This document shows, piece after piece, positions 45,894 through 57,383 of a stretch of DNA of 64,000 bases (within the stretch, counting starts at the first letter, position 1; each line of letters begins with the position of its first letter). The notes under the pieces were generated by a model. The model saw only the letters and a list, made by a program, of their open reading frames with translations. It made no database searches and was not told the origin of the DNA. Both the position numbers and the translations under genes were made by a program. Origin of the DNA: Linum tenue (lineage: Eukaryota; Streptophyta; Magnoliopsida; Malpighiales; Linaceae); the NCBI GenBank assembly GCA_946122785.1, contig CAMGYJ010000004.1, positions 13,166,150 through 13,230,149 of the forward strand. The letters are read 5' to 3'.

Positions 45894-46856
45894 CAAGAAT
45901 ACAATGGCGGACCCAGGATATTGGGATAGGTGTGTCGACCAATAAAATAAAATGGAAAATAAATAAATTAACATTAATAAATTAATTAATTTAAAATAAA
46001 CAAAAAAATATTCATAAGTTTCACTAATTTCATTAGTTCTTACAGTGAACCACGGCGATTTTTCATATTCTTAAAGATTTCTTAATTGTATTTGTCCATT
46101 AGGTTGTAAATCATATTTTTTTATGTACAATATGAAACAATTATACATAAACTGGTCACTCAACTTATACCAAAGATTGTTCTTGATTAAACTCATATAT
46201 GAAAATGTCATTTTGTAGCTTGCAGTTGCAAGAGGTAAAGTCAATACTAATTTAAGATGAGAAATTTGGTATGAGAAGCTCGAAGGGTGGCCACATGTGT
46301 AACGTGGAAATTTGAATGAGCATGAGGATGTCGTTGGCTCGATGCCGATAATTGAAGGGTGGTTACAGGCGTCAACGTGGAAAGAAATAATTAAACTAGA
46401 AAGCAAATTGAAAATTAACTTAAAGAAAAATCTATGGAAGAAGCTATGGAGAAAGACAACCTGGAATTAACTATCTAATTATTTGACTCAACCAGCTTAT
46501 TAATCAAATTTAATTCTCATTCAAATTATCGATGTTGTCTCTAAGGTGATACCTATCTTTCTAAATACTCATTATGTACTAAGTAGTCAATTAATTGTTT
46601 ATTCTTTTGCAACCAACTAATTAACTACCTAATATGAAGTCCGATAACTCCTATATTTACATATTTTAATAACATTATGACAATATTTTTTTTTGTAATG
46701 TAATAAGGTGTGTCGATTACAATTATTGAAGGTGTGTCGGAGGTCCCATATTCGTATTTTTTACATCGAAAATTTGTGGGTTCTTCACAAAATTTTGAAT
46801 CAAGGTGTGTCGGGTGACATACCTTGGTCAAAGGTGGGTCCGTCCCTGCAAGATGT
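45894..46856. mobile_element. possible hAT-like element with TGGCGGACCCAGG ends
   Basis: The proposed span is 45902-46848. The left end CAATGGCGGACCCAGGAT and the inverted right end CAGGGACGGACCCACCTT are related. GTGTGTCG words recur near both ends (45932 and 46708-46812). The flanks CAAGAATA and CAAGATGT share only the first five bases, so any 8 bp duplication has decayed. No coding domain is seen. Confidence 0.45.
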
Positions 46857-47002
46857 GTGTATTAATATTATGTGTATAATAAGAATGTGTTGGTTTTGAG
46901 AATGCTTTGTTTGGAAAATATAGAAGAATGTACGGATTATACATGAAATGAACTATGGATACTAAGAGTGTGTTTGAAAGTTATGATGCTTTAAATTGAT
47001 GT
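46857..47002. other. short AT-rich spacer
   Basis: Nothing recognised. Confidence 0.4.
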
Positions 47003-47407
47003 ATTTAATTAAGGGTAAATGACACATTTGGTCACTGAGATTACTAAATCGTGTCATATTTAGTCACTAGAAAAATTTAATATCAATTTTGGTCACTCGA
47101 ATTACTGAAACAGGTCACATTTGGTCACTCTTCTGTAGCCTCTGTCCAACTCCGGTCACTTGAATTATTGAAAAATGTCACATTTAGTCACTCGGATTAC
47201 TGAAACATGTCACATTTAGTCACTCTCCCAAAAGTTTCCGTCCAACTACATTAATGGAGTTGGACGGAAACTGACGGGAGAGTGACTAAATTTGACCAGT
47301 TTCGGTAATTCGAGTGACCAAAATTGATATTAATTTTTTCTAGTGACTAAACATGACACAATTTAATAATCTCAGTGACCAAATATGTCATTTACCCATT
47401 TAATTAA
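47003..47407. mobile_element. MULE-type MITE with GGTCACTCGAATT arms
   Basis: The element spans 47013-47397 (385 bp) with perfect 10 bp duplications ATTTAATTAA (47003-47012 and 47398-47407). The arms (GGGTAAATGACA, then TTTGGTCACTGAGATTA) are near-perfect inverted repeats over at least 100 bp. The centre has tandem variants of a GTCACTC...GAATTACTGAAAC unit. It shares TTTGGTCACTCGAATT with the arms of Pack-MULE element A. Confidence 0.85.
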
Positions 47408-48252
47408 TGTATATATTATAATTAGATGTATTGTTTCAATGTATAAATTTGAAAAATACATTGTTTGAAGATTGAATGATTTGGTGGTCTCTCAAAAAAC
47501 TAGAATGAAAAGTCAGTTAACAATTCATCATACACAATCTCTGCTAAAAACTGGGATTGACCATCATTCATAATGAATGATTATGGTGGTCCCATCTGCT
47601 GTCCAAATACAAGTATTTTGTTTCAGTTTAAGACAAAAAAATGACAAATTCTTCTCATTACATGTATTGATTAAATACTTCATATGAAATCCCAACTACC
47701 CAATGACCCCTAAATCTCACAAAAAGGCGAGATTAATTATAAATCATTTTCTATGTATTATGAATACATAATCCATCTCTATACATGCATTTTGTGATTA
47801 AAAAGTAAAAAATAATATATTTCAAAAAATACATGTATACTCTGAATACAACGATTAGAATCGAAAGTTCCAAACGAAGGCTAAGGATCAGTCAAACACA
47901 AAACCAAGTTTTCCTAGCAATACTCTGGCCCAATATGAAACTAAAGTATTGGCTTAACAAGATCAGGCCCATAGTCTCTTGAGTAAATAAAAAGGAAGAC
48001 GCGGCCCATAGTAATGGCCCTTCATACATCCAACGGCTGGCTCGTGTTCTGTGCATCCACATAGCTTCCAATCCAAAGGTAGATAGATGTGCTTTCTTCT
48101 ACAAAATAAAAAAAAAAAATTGAAACAAAGAGGGGAAGATTCTGATTAGATTCGGGTTCCTCTTTTTCCCTTTCGTAGCCTCCCCGGCGGCGAACGAATT
48201 GATCCCTCCTTCCGTCCCCGCCAATTGTTTCCCGCTTTCGGCTGCCACCAAT
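47408..48252. other. intergenic DNA and 5' leader of the small gene at 48253
   Basis: AT-rich to about 48120; from there a more GC-balanced stretch with CTCTTTTTCCC tracts looks like the 5' UTR of the following gene. Confidence 0.4.
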
Positions 48253-49288
48253 ATGTCTCTGCAGCTCCAGAATCAATTGCTAGAGTTGGAAGCTCCCACT
48301 GATGTATCTCAGGTACTTCCCCTCTCCACCGTTAAACCCTTTTCGGCTCCCTTTTTCTTCTGGTTTCTGGAAATCTCCCTTAGTGTTGAAGTTCAATACA
48401 GTTCTCATTAGTAAGGAAGTAAAGAAAGTGGTTATGTTCGATTGAACTTTGGACGGAGATGCGCTGTAGAGAATGGTGGTTGGCAGCAAATGCACTTTTG
48501 ATTTGTTATAAGTGAAATTCCAGAATTTGGTGACCAGGGTTAGGGAAGATAAAAACAACCTTCTGTGGAATCAACCGTTTATCTGTTCCTGGCAATTGGC
48601 CGTACTTTTGCATCTCCAATCTCCAGTACCGGGCTGAACAAATGAACACAATGTCCAAGAATCTAGTTACTGGTAAATCCTCCGGTTTGCCATTTGCCCA
48701 AGAAACTACTAAGGATTGAAAGAGACTAGAAAGGAAAGATCTGATGCCGATGTTAGCAGACCATTGTTTCTTTAGAATCTTTGCATTTCATCCATGCTGC
48801 TGGTCTTCATTCTTATAGTGAATCTTTGGTCTTATGTAGGTGTAGTAAGCTTTCACCATTTGTGATTGTCGTTTGCCCAGGAAGCTGAAGCAGCTGCCGA
48901 GACAGGTTCAATTTATGCTCTCTGCGATAATAACTTCTTCTGTCGGTTGTGGAGATATCAGATTGCTGGCAGTCCATCGACTGAAGACTGTGACCAAATC
49001 AGGCAAATTGAAGAACTGCACGAATACCTTGACATGGTACACTTCTTTCTCATTCCATCCCTCGTGCTGTTGTACGGTAATCATAAATCCATTCATGGGG
49101 TTTACAGTGTACTGGACCTGAAGTTTTGTAATGGATGGTTGGTCTCTCAGGTAGAAGAGATGGTGAGACCAGGTTGCCCACAGGAGATGTTGAAAGTGGC
49201 TTTAGATTCCATATCCTCACTTTCAAAAACCCTAGCACTCATATCTTCTTCCTCTGCCCATGGTAAACTACTACTTGCGTCCCTCTAA
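48253..49288 (+). CDS. small plant protein of unknown function (117 aa)
   Basis: Three exons are inferred: 48253-48312, 48881-49036 and 49151-49288. The joins fall between codons (GT donors at 48313 and 49037, AG acceptors before 48881 and 49151). The product starts MSLQLQNQLLELEAPTDVSQ, has a central segment with three cysteines (ALCDNNFFCRLWRYQIAG, then DCDQIRQIEELHEYLDM) and ends in a Ser/Leu-rich helix. No signal peptide or membrane segment is evident. I do not recognise the family. The gene-like leader and trailer and clean splice sites argue that it is real. The frame read straight through the first intron-exon junctions (48866-49288) retains the second intron and is less likely. Confidence 0.65.
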
Positions 49289-49664
49289 AGTACATTTTGT
49301 TGTAGCTTGAACCCAGGATCAGCTTTGCGTTGATCCGAAATGCCCGAAAAGGGATTGGAGCCATGTTAGAGCTTCGGCAAACTGTTTCTGTGTAGTCTTA
49401 CCACTGTACATTGTCGTGTAGAAGTATACATGTTGTAAGCTGCTATTTTGTTGTCTGTAATGTTTGCTCAGTAGTCATGCTTGTCCTTAATAAAGTCATC
49501 TTATTTATTCCATTACTCCAGACAATACAATGGAGCTTTCCAAAAAAAGAAAAAATGAAATAAAGAACATCTATTCATCAATATTCAGATCTACCATTAT
49601 AAGGAATGCGTTGAAATTGAATGTTTAGAGCCAAACAGATTGTTGTTGACTGGGTAATTGATGC
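49289..49664. other. convergent 3' ends
   Basis: 3' UTRs of the small gene (+) and the CASP-like gene (-). AATAAA-like signals lie near 49489. No other feature. Confidence 0.45.
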
Positions 49665-50333
49665 TCAGCCGAAGATGGACCTGGTTTTATCGTGGTTGCG
49701 GTTGATTGAAGAGAGCACAGAGAGGACCGCCATGCAAACGAAAGCCAAGAAAAGCAACGCGGTGGCTAAGATCCCCATGTTGAGGAATTTGTCGTAGCTC
49801 TCCCTGGAATCACGCAGCCCTGCTTCGTGTGCATCTTCAAGCGCCTTCATCATCTTATCCAGGTTCACCTTCAGATCCGCGCACACCAGAAACCCGGCTC
49901 CAATTCCAGTGGCCAGAAGATAGCTCACGAGCTCGTCGCCGTAAAAATTGAACTCCGGCATGCAGTCATTTCGGGACAGCCTCTTTCCCGTGGCAACGTG
50001 GTAGATTGCGAAAGGGAGCTGGCAAACTGTGTAGAGCGCTCCGATAATAGCAACAGCAAGCAAGTACCTGCATTGTAGAAAAAAATTATGGTTACATTAA
50101 TATGGTCTGCAAGAAAAATGACCATGTGGGGAAACCGTAAATGTTCTTTACTTGAGAGTGATGAGGTCTTTGAAAGTGATCTTGGTGGGATTGAACTCGT
50201 CGAGGGTGAAGTTCCGGAAATCGACGCTGACTTTAACGGTGTTGAAGACCAGAACAAGAACAGAGGCTGCCAGGATGAACAGAGTGCTGAGCCTCAGAAC
50301 CATGACCACCGTCCATTGGCGTTGTGAAGCCAT
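49665..50333 (-). CDS. CASP-like membrane protein (CASPL/DUF588 family)
   Basis: Two coding exons are inferred on the reverse strand: 50333-50152 and 50067-49665, giving 194 aa. Four hydrophobic segments are visible: VVMVLRLSTLFILAASVLVL, LLAVAIIGALYTVCQLPFAI, YLLATGIGAGFLVCADL and LATALLFLAFVCMAVLSVL. The order, the Arg in the first segment (MVLRL) and the Asp after the third (CADLK) match the MARVEL-like CASP family. CASPs scaffold the Casparian strip; CASP-like members are plasma-membrane proteins with broader or unknown roles. It resembles the CASPL4D group. Both splice sites keep frame. Confidence 0.88.
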
Positions 50334-51115
50334 TTTTTGGTTTTGAAAGATTGGTGTATGATGTAATCTTCTTACTGCTCTCTCCCTCACAACTGGGTAT
50401 TTTGACTTCTTTATGTTCCTGTTTAGTTACATTGGTACGATGGCTAGCTTTTATACAGATCCCTGTCGTTTGGCCTTTGCAAATGTAGGCCATTGCGGAG
50501 CTGTCGTTTTTGGATTCGTATGTTTGGGAGATTTCGAAGGAGACATATGAGAATTCCAATGTTGGGTGATTTACCCGATGGAGAAGAGTATTGTGTTGAA
50601 GATTGAGGTTTCAGTGTCTTTAGTTTGCTCCAACGTTGGACAGTTGGATATGCCCGCCATCAGTTTTTGCTGCGACGAGCAGCGTTGTTCTGTTCTCGGG
50701 TTCGCCAAGATGATATAAAAATTGCGACAAGAGCTACTGTTGAGTTTGACTTTGGGCTGGTTTTAGCTTTTAGCTCCAATCGATCAAACTAGTCTTTATA
50801 CCTGAAATCGTCAAGGGCTGGGAATCATCAAGCACCTCTATTCTCCTGTCCTTTGGCCGCCCGATTAGGGTCATAGTAGGGTTGGAAGGTATTCTCTCAT
50901 CCGCTCCTATCGATAGTTTGGTGGCATCATCTTGTATGCTCTTGTTTGCACACTTTCTATTACATTGATAATATATAAGTTAGTTAATGCTTTTGAAGGG
51001 TAGATTAATTATAACAATTAATACTGTTTAAATGGGATTTCCTTGATTTTGACTTTGAAATCCAAGTCGCTAAATCATTCACAAGCATGGACATGAGTGA
51101 ATAGGAATATAGCTG
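50334..51115. other. CASP-like gene upstream region
   Basis: Promoter and intergenic DNA; no gene recognised. Confidence 0.4.
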
Positions 51116-51580
51116 CATGTACAAAATATACTAAGTCGGGAGAATGGCATGCCATGAGATCATGCCTCATGACCACATGAATGTGAGCAAGGTGACCATG
51201 TGGTTGTCAGAAGAAAACCATGTGGTCGTTAGAGGAAGAGGGCCATGAGACTCCATACCATGTGGTTGGGAGAAGCCATGGTTGCGAGACAGAGGTTCAT
51301 GGAAGCAAATAGACTCAATGATCGTGAAAAGTCCATGGTTGTGTCACGAGAGGGGAAATGGGTGTGAGTGAGAGGGTCATGCCCTTGTCGAGAAGGCCAT
51401 GCCCGTGAGACAGAGGTCTATGGCCATAAATGATGCGTCTATGGTTGTGAAGCAAGAGGCCATGCCACCAGATTGTGAAAGGGGCCATGAGCGCTAGTAA
51501 CAAGTCCATGGCCACAAGACAAGAGGGCCATGGGCATGAATAAGAAGTCAATGACCGCTAGGCAAGAGGTATACGACCCC
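51116..51580. repeat. degenerate minisatellite rich in GGCCATG
   Basis: Words such as GGCCATGAG, GGCCATGGG, CCATGTGGTTG and AGACAAGAGGGCC recur every 25-45 bases with variable spacing. No protein is encoded. It is probably an old, diverged tandem repeat. Confidence 0.55.
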
Positions 51581-52090
51581 CTTTGCGAGACACCGCAAAC
51601 TCACACAAGATTAGCATGACACGAGATTTGGAACAAAACTAAGCGAGGTAAGTTACACTCCAATACCCACTATAGTTCCAAGAGAGGCACTTAGGTGGTT
51701 GAAAGAGCAACGACCACCTCCAGAGAAGGAGGAGGGTTTTTATTGTAGAGTTATCAAGCAGACAGTTCTTCAACGTGGTTACTACCACATGTCTATAAAT
51801 AAGAGAAGGCGTCGATAGAGACAAAGTTTCCAAAACAAACAACGGACTACACCAAGTTTTTGATCTTTTTCTGCAAGTAGTCATAGTCGTAGTTTATAAC
51901 TCCCATTAAATCTCAATGAGAATTCAAATTTAATTTCATAAAATATGGGAATATAAATGATTAGGGAAAAGAAAAAAAACAAGGTTTTGGGATTCCATAA
52001 TTGTGAATAATCATAACTCTTACATGAATAAGCATCAAATTATGCGAATAATCATAAAATGACGTGAATGAACGTAAGAAGGTGTAAATT
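51581..52090. other. non-coding DNA left of the gypsy element
   Basis: No gene recognised. The outer boundary of the gypsy element may lie in this stretch or just right of it. Confidence 0.35.
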
Positions 52091-52770
52091 AGGTGGTGAG
52101 ACTCTTTAGTTTTGTCGCAACCGTCCCTACGGGGTTCAGGGGTCGCGTTCGCTTTTTGGGAGTCGCCATCGATCTTACTTGGAGTGGATCGAACACTCAT
52201 CGGTCAGTTCTAACCTTGGGGGTCAGAACCAGGGCTTGATCTGCGATTAAGAGATATGATATAAGCCGAGGCTCTAACTCCCGGACTTAACAATCATAAT
52301 ACGCAACAAAGATCGATTAGCAAAACAAAGAGCAAAAGGGGCGGAAAATAACTCAAACCAAAGCCACAATTGGGCAAAGGGCCAAGTATACGAAGTGACT
52401 CCACAACTAGGGTGATTGACTAGTTGATAACGTCGGTTTCTTCTAGACGGCTCAATTCCACGAACAGACTAAGAAGGATAAAAGAGTTTCAAGATTGAAC
52501 ACTCAAATAAGGATTTTTCATTGATAAAAAGTTCTTTTCCCCATAGGCATAACACCCTCTATTTATAGAGGTTTACAAAATTAAGAAGGAAAGAAATAGT
52601 AGTTAAAGAAGGAAACAAATATCCAAAAGATTCTAACATATTGTTTTTAATGCCAATGGAAGATTCTTAGCCACTAATTATTCTCTTTCCATGTTTGGCT
52701 AACTTGGGCATAAAAAATGTCCTTCTTTCTCCCCTTGCCTTCGCCTTTCCATGTGTGGCCAACTTGGGCA

Positions 52771-53598
52771 TCAAGAATGTCCTTCTTTCTCGTCTTGGAC
52801 GTGGATTACATTGACCTCCTGGCCCATGAACGAATTCGACTCCAAAGATGGAAAATGCTCTGCCAAATAAGCTTGAAGTCGACCTTTGAATGCCTTTACT
52901 TGACTTCTAGTGATTGGACCACGTTCCTCTTGCACCAAAGTTGGACTTGTGATCTCCTTGGTGTTGATGCCCTCATCATCCCCCTCCACTTGAAAAGGAT
53001 TTGCCCTCAAATCTAAGTCATCTTCAAGGAAAGGAGCTAAGTCGGCAACATTGAATGTATCACTAACACCATACTCACTCGGCAAATCAAGCTTGTAAGC
53101 ATTGTCATTATTGCGGGTGAGGACTTGAAAGGGATCATCGCCGCGAGGTAGCAACTTAGAACATCGTTGTTGGGTAAAACGTTCCTTCCTAATGTGAGCC
53201 CATACCCAATCTCCTGGCTCGAATCGTTGAGGACGCCGATGCTTGTTCACGCTCTTCAAAATCTGCTCCGTTCGTCTCTCTATGTTCATCCGTGCCTTCT
53301 CATGCAAACCTCGAACAAACTCTGCTTTCTTCGAACCATCTAAATTCACACGCTCATTGACAGGTAATGGAGACAAATCCAATGGGGTTAAATGATTAAA
53401 TCCATACACAATCTCAAATGGTGAAAACTTAGTGGTAGCATGAACAACCCTATTATATGCAAACTCTACATGAGGTAAGCATTCTTCCCAAGACTTGATT
53501 TTACTCTTAATGACAACCCTAAGCATTTGAGACAAAGTCCTATTAACTACTTCAGTTTGACCATCCGTTTGAGGGTGGCAAGTAGTAGAAAACATCAC
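52771..53598 (-). pseudogene. gypsy integrase C-terminal part
   Basis: The frame opens within the integrase core (STTCHPQTDGQTEVVNRTLS) and runs through EECLPHVEFAYNRVVH, the GPY/F-like region and FNVADLAPFLEDD. It ends in a Gln/Glu-rich tail with no chromodomain visible. It overlaps the upstream frame by four bases; the join looks like a single-base loss. Confidence 0.87.
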
Positions 53599-55268
53599 TT
53601 AGTACCAAGCTTACTCCATAAAGTTTTCCAGAAGTAACTCAAGAACTTGACATCACGATCAGAGACTATAGTACGAGGCATACCATGCAACCTAACAATT
53701 TCTCGAAAGAACAGTTCAACTACATTAGATGCATCATCAGTTTTGTGACATGGGATAAAGCGTGCCATATTTGAAAACCGATCAACCACAACAAACATAG
53801 AATCTCTACCATTCCTAGTCCTAGGCAATCCAAGAACGAAATCCATAGAAATATCAATCCAAGGAGAAGTAGGAATAGGGAGAGGAAGGTATAACCCGTT
53901 TGGCTGAACTTTTGACTTGGCTTGGCGACATTTAAGGCACCGCGCACACACCTTCTCCATGTCACTCCTCATGTGTGGCCAGTAGAAATGTTCCTGGAGG
54001 CAATCCAAAGTCTTGGATACCCCAAAATGAGCCATAAGGCCTCCACCATGAGCCTCTCTAACCAGCAACTCACGAATTGAAGCACGAGGCACACAAAGTT
54101 GGTTAGCGCGAAACAAGTAACCATCAGCTCGATAATATTTTCCCTCTCCATGCTTCTCACAAGCCGCATAGATCTCACCAAAATTAGGGTCATTGACACA
54201 CAACTCTTTGATATGCTCAAACCCCATGAATCGAGCATCAAGATATGAAATCAAAGCATACCTGTGAGAAAGGGCATCCGCAACCACATTCTCCTTACCT
54301 TGCTTGTTGAGGATCGCATAGGGGAAGGATTCGCTGAACTCTACCCATCGAGCATGTCGTTTGTTCAACTTATGTTGTGCCTTCAAGTACTTCAAGGACT
54401 CATGATCGGAGTGGATCACGAACTCCTTAGGCCAGAGGTAGTGCAGCCATGTTTCTAAAGCTCGAACAAGAGCATAAAGCTCTTTGTCATACGTGGGATA
54501 GTTCAAGGCAGCCCCACTCAACTTTTCGCTAAAGAAAGCTATTGGCCTCTTCTCCTGCATCAAAACTGCACCTATGCCTATACCAGAGGCATCACACTCG
54601 ATCTCGAACGTTTTAGAAAAGTCAGGCAACATCAGCAAAGGAGCATGGGTTAATTTATATTTCAAAAGCTCGAAAGCTTTCTCTTGAGCTTCACCCCATT
54701 GAAAGGTCATGTTCTTCTTAATTGTTGCAGTTAAAGGAGCAGCAATGGTGCTGAAATTCTTTACAAACCGTCGATAAAACCCTGCAAGACCATGAAAACT
54801 TAGAACCTCATTCACATTAGTTGGGGTGGGCCATGCTTTAATTGCCTCAATCTTTTCCTCATCCACCTCAATTCCCTTCGAGCTCACCACAAATCCCAGA
54901 AACACAAGTTTATCGGTGCAAAACATGCATTTCTTGAGATTACCATCTTTTCGAAGAGCCTCCAAAACAGCTTTAAGGTGATCCACGTGGTCATCTAAGT
55001 TCTTGTAATAAATCAGAATATCATCAAAATAGACTACCAAGAATTTTCCAATAAAAGCTCTCAAAACATGATTCATTAATTTCATAAAAGTGCTAGGCGC
55101 GTTAGTTAAACCAAAAGGCATAACCAACCACTCATATAAACCATGTTTCGTCTTAAAGGCCATTTTCCATTCATCACCTTCTTTCATTCGAATTTGATGG
55201 TATCCAGATTTAAGATCTATCTTAGAAAACACACTAGAACCATGCAATTCATCCAACATATCATCCAA
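53595..55268 (-). pseudogene. gypsy reverse transcriptase, RNase H and integrase N-terminus
   Basis: 557 open codons. Reverse transcriptase: [37 protein letters not shown] and the catalytic YFDDILIY. RNase [33 protein letters not shown] and [13 protein letters not shown]. Integrase: the [11 protein letters not shown]...CLKCRQAK zinc region and [20 protein letters not shown]. The start of the reverse transcriptase lies upstream (to about 55500), separated by a TGA at about 55327; a further TAG lies near 55533. Confidence 0.92.
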
Positions 55269-55532
55269 CCTAGGAATAGGATGTCGATACTTTACCGTGA
55301 TGTTGTTGATGGCCCGGCAATCAACTCACATTCGCCAAGTCTTATCTTTTTTGGGTACAAGGATGACGGGTACAACATAAGGGCTTATGCTCTCTCGAAC
55401 ATGACCCTTACCCATCAACTCATCCACCTGCCGTTGGAGCTCTTTGGTTTCCTCCGGATTGGTTCGATACGCTGGTTTGTTTGGAATTGAAGCACCAGGA
55501 ACGAGCTGCTCGGGGAAGACATCCTCTAACTC

Positions 55533-55880
55533 CTACAAAACAAGCTGAACACTGCTAGGCAAAGCCTGAAGGTCATTAGAGCTAAAAAGTGTCTCCTTGT
55601 AAAGGAGCATGATCATCGACTCTTGGGTGTTCAAAGCTTGCTTAATCTCACTTCCACTAACAAAGAAATTCTCTCTTCTCACTGGAGCTTCAGTCGTCGT
55701 TCTTTTCTTTTCGACGTTGGATTTTCTGTTTTCCTCTCGTGGCTTACTCACTAGTGTAGGGTCACTCAAATTTTCTCTCTTATCTTCTCTCAACTCGTGT
55801 TTTCGCTCCCTCTCTTGCTCACGGAGTCGTTGCAGTTGCACTTGGTTTTCATAGACCTCCTTGGGAGTCATTGGCACCAA
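55533..55880 (-). pseudogene. gypsy spacer between protease and reverse transcriptase
   Basis: The frame starts VPMTPKEVYENQ, a segment typical of the protease-reverse transcriptase linker of this gypsy group, and continues through a charged, Arg/Glu-rich stretch to a stop near 55533. It is cut from the protease by the hAT element. Confidence 0.75.
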
Positions 55881-56711
55881 AGCAGTTAAAATCGGGATTT
55901 TACCTAAAATAGAAAACTGGGGTAAAATCGGAATCGTAAAATAGAATCGTAGAATCGTAGGATTTTAAGTACCATATAGAAATTAACATATAATAATATT
56001 AATAAGGTAAATAATTAATAACACAAAGACTTATAACATTTAAAGTGATAATTTTCAAGATTAATGTTCCAAAATCATCATTTTAATTGTTATTTAATGC
56101 GTAACTCAAAATAATTTATGAGGAAGGGATAGAGCTCATGGGGTTTGGCTCTTGTTTTTTATGTTGTGTCTATGTAGTTTAACTCAAAGTAGTATTCCGA
56201 CATCGTCTACTAAGCATGATTTAAAACTAAGAATAACTGAAATCCAATAAAATAATTAATGTCATTGGTTTGGTATAAATATATTCATTAATTAAATAAT
56301 TTGCTAATAATGATGTTAATTCTTACGCACTTACAATATTCTGAGAATTGTTTTACCGATGAGTTAAACAAGGAGAAGGGAAAGGGGTTGACCAAACCCT
56401 AATTAGTTTTTCTTCTTCTTTTCAAATGTTCTTTTAATAGGAAAAATATATGAGAAGATCCCCGTCATTGCCCTTTCCACATAAACAGTTCTGCTTCTTT
56501 TGAATTGGCTCAAACTCCCTATTTAGTTCACATAGGATCAAAATCCCGATTTTAGTACGATTCTACGATTCTAACGATTGTAATCCCGATTTTGAACGAT
56601 TTTAAGGTCCACCAATTTTATAGTAAAATCAGGATCGGAATCCCTAAGTAAAATCCTAAAATCCTACGATTTTACGATCAAAATCCCGATTTTGACTGCA
56701 TTGATTGGCAC
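55870..56711. mobile_element. non-autonomous hAT-type element 3
   Basis: The element spans 55878-56703 (826 bp) with perfect 8 bp duplications ATTGGCAC (55870-55877 and 56704-56711). The ends are CAAAGCAGTTAAAATCGGG and, inverted, CAATGCAGTCAAAATCGGG. The core is related to element 2 at 30040-30887 in the opposite orientation. Removal of the element plus one duplication copy rejoins the gypsy protease-linker frame, so it inserted after the gypsy element. Confidence 0.93.
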
Positions 56712-57362
56712 CAAGGTATGTGCTCGCCCCTTGCAAGACAGAGTGTACTTGTTTGTCTTGCCATCATGTTGGGCAGCTCTGTCAAATTGCCATGGACGTC
56801 CTAGGAGAATGTGGGCAGCCTGCATGGGTACCACGTCACAGAGTACCTCATCCTTGTATCTCCCAATCTCAAAGCTTAGTAGCACCTGACATGTCACCTT
56901 AATCGCCCCATCCTCGTTCAGCCACTGCAATTTGTAGGGTCGCGGATGCTTGATGGTATTCAAGCCTTGCTTTGCCACCATGTCAGAACTAACAACGTTG
57001 GTGCAGCTCCCTCCATCTATAACCATTGAACACAAGTTCCCATTAACCAAGCAACAGGTATGGAACAGATTTTCCCGCTGCTCCATCTCTTCTCTTTGTT
57101 GTACGTTCAAAAGTCGCCGGGCTACACAGGTGTAGTTGCCTTGCATTGGCAATTCCTCAACTTCTTCTTCCTCCTCCTCAGTTTCGACCTCTCCATCTTC
57201 CAGCTCGGACTGGTACTCACCATTCTCCAGTAAAATCATTGTACGCTTGTTTGGACATTGATTTGCCACATTTCCTCGTCCTTGGCACCTGTAAGCGGTT
57301 GCCTTCTCTCCAGTATTGGTGGCCATCGGCTTGGGAACTGGCTTAGGGTCCTCCTTCTTCAC
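56712..57362 (-). pseudogene. gypsy zinc knuckle and protease
   Basis: The frame has a damaged zinc knuckle (YRCQGRGNVANQCPN, where the first Cys and the His of CCHC are lost). A Glu-rich acidic stretch follows, then the retropepsin core (MVIDGGSCTNVVS, LLSFEIGRYKDEVLCDVVPM, HILLGRPWQFD). The DSG/DGG-type active site is present as DGGS. Confidence 0.85.
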
Positions 57363-57383
57363 AAATGGGGCTCGTGTTGCACT

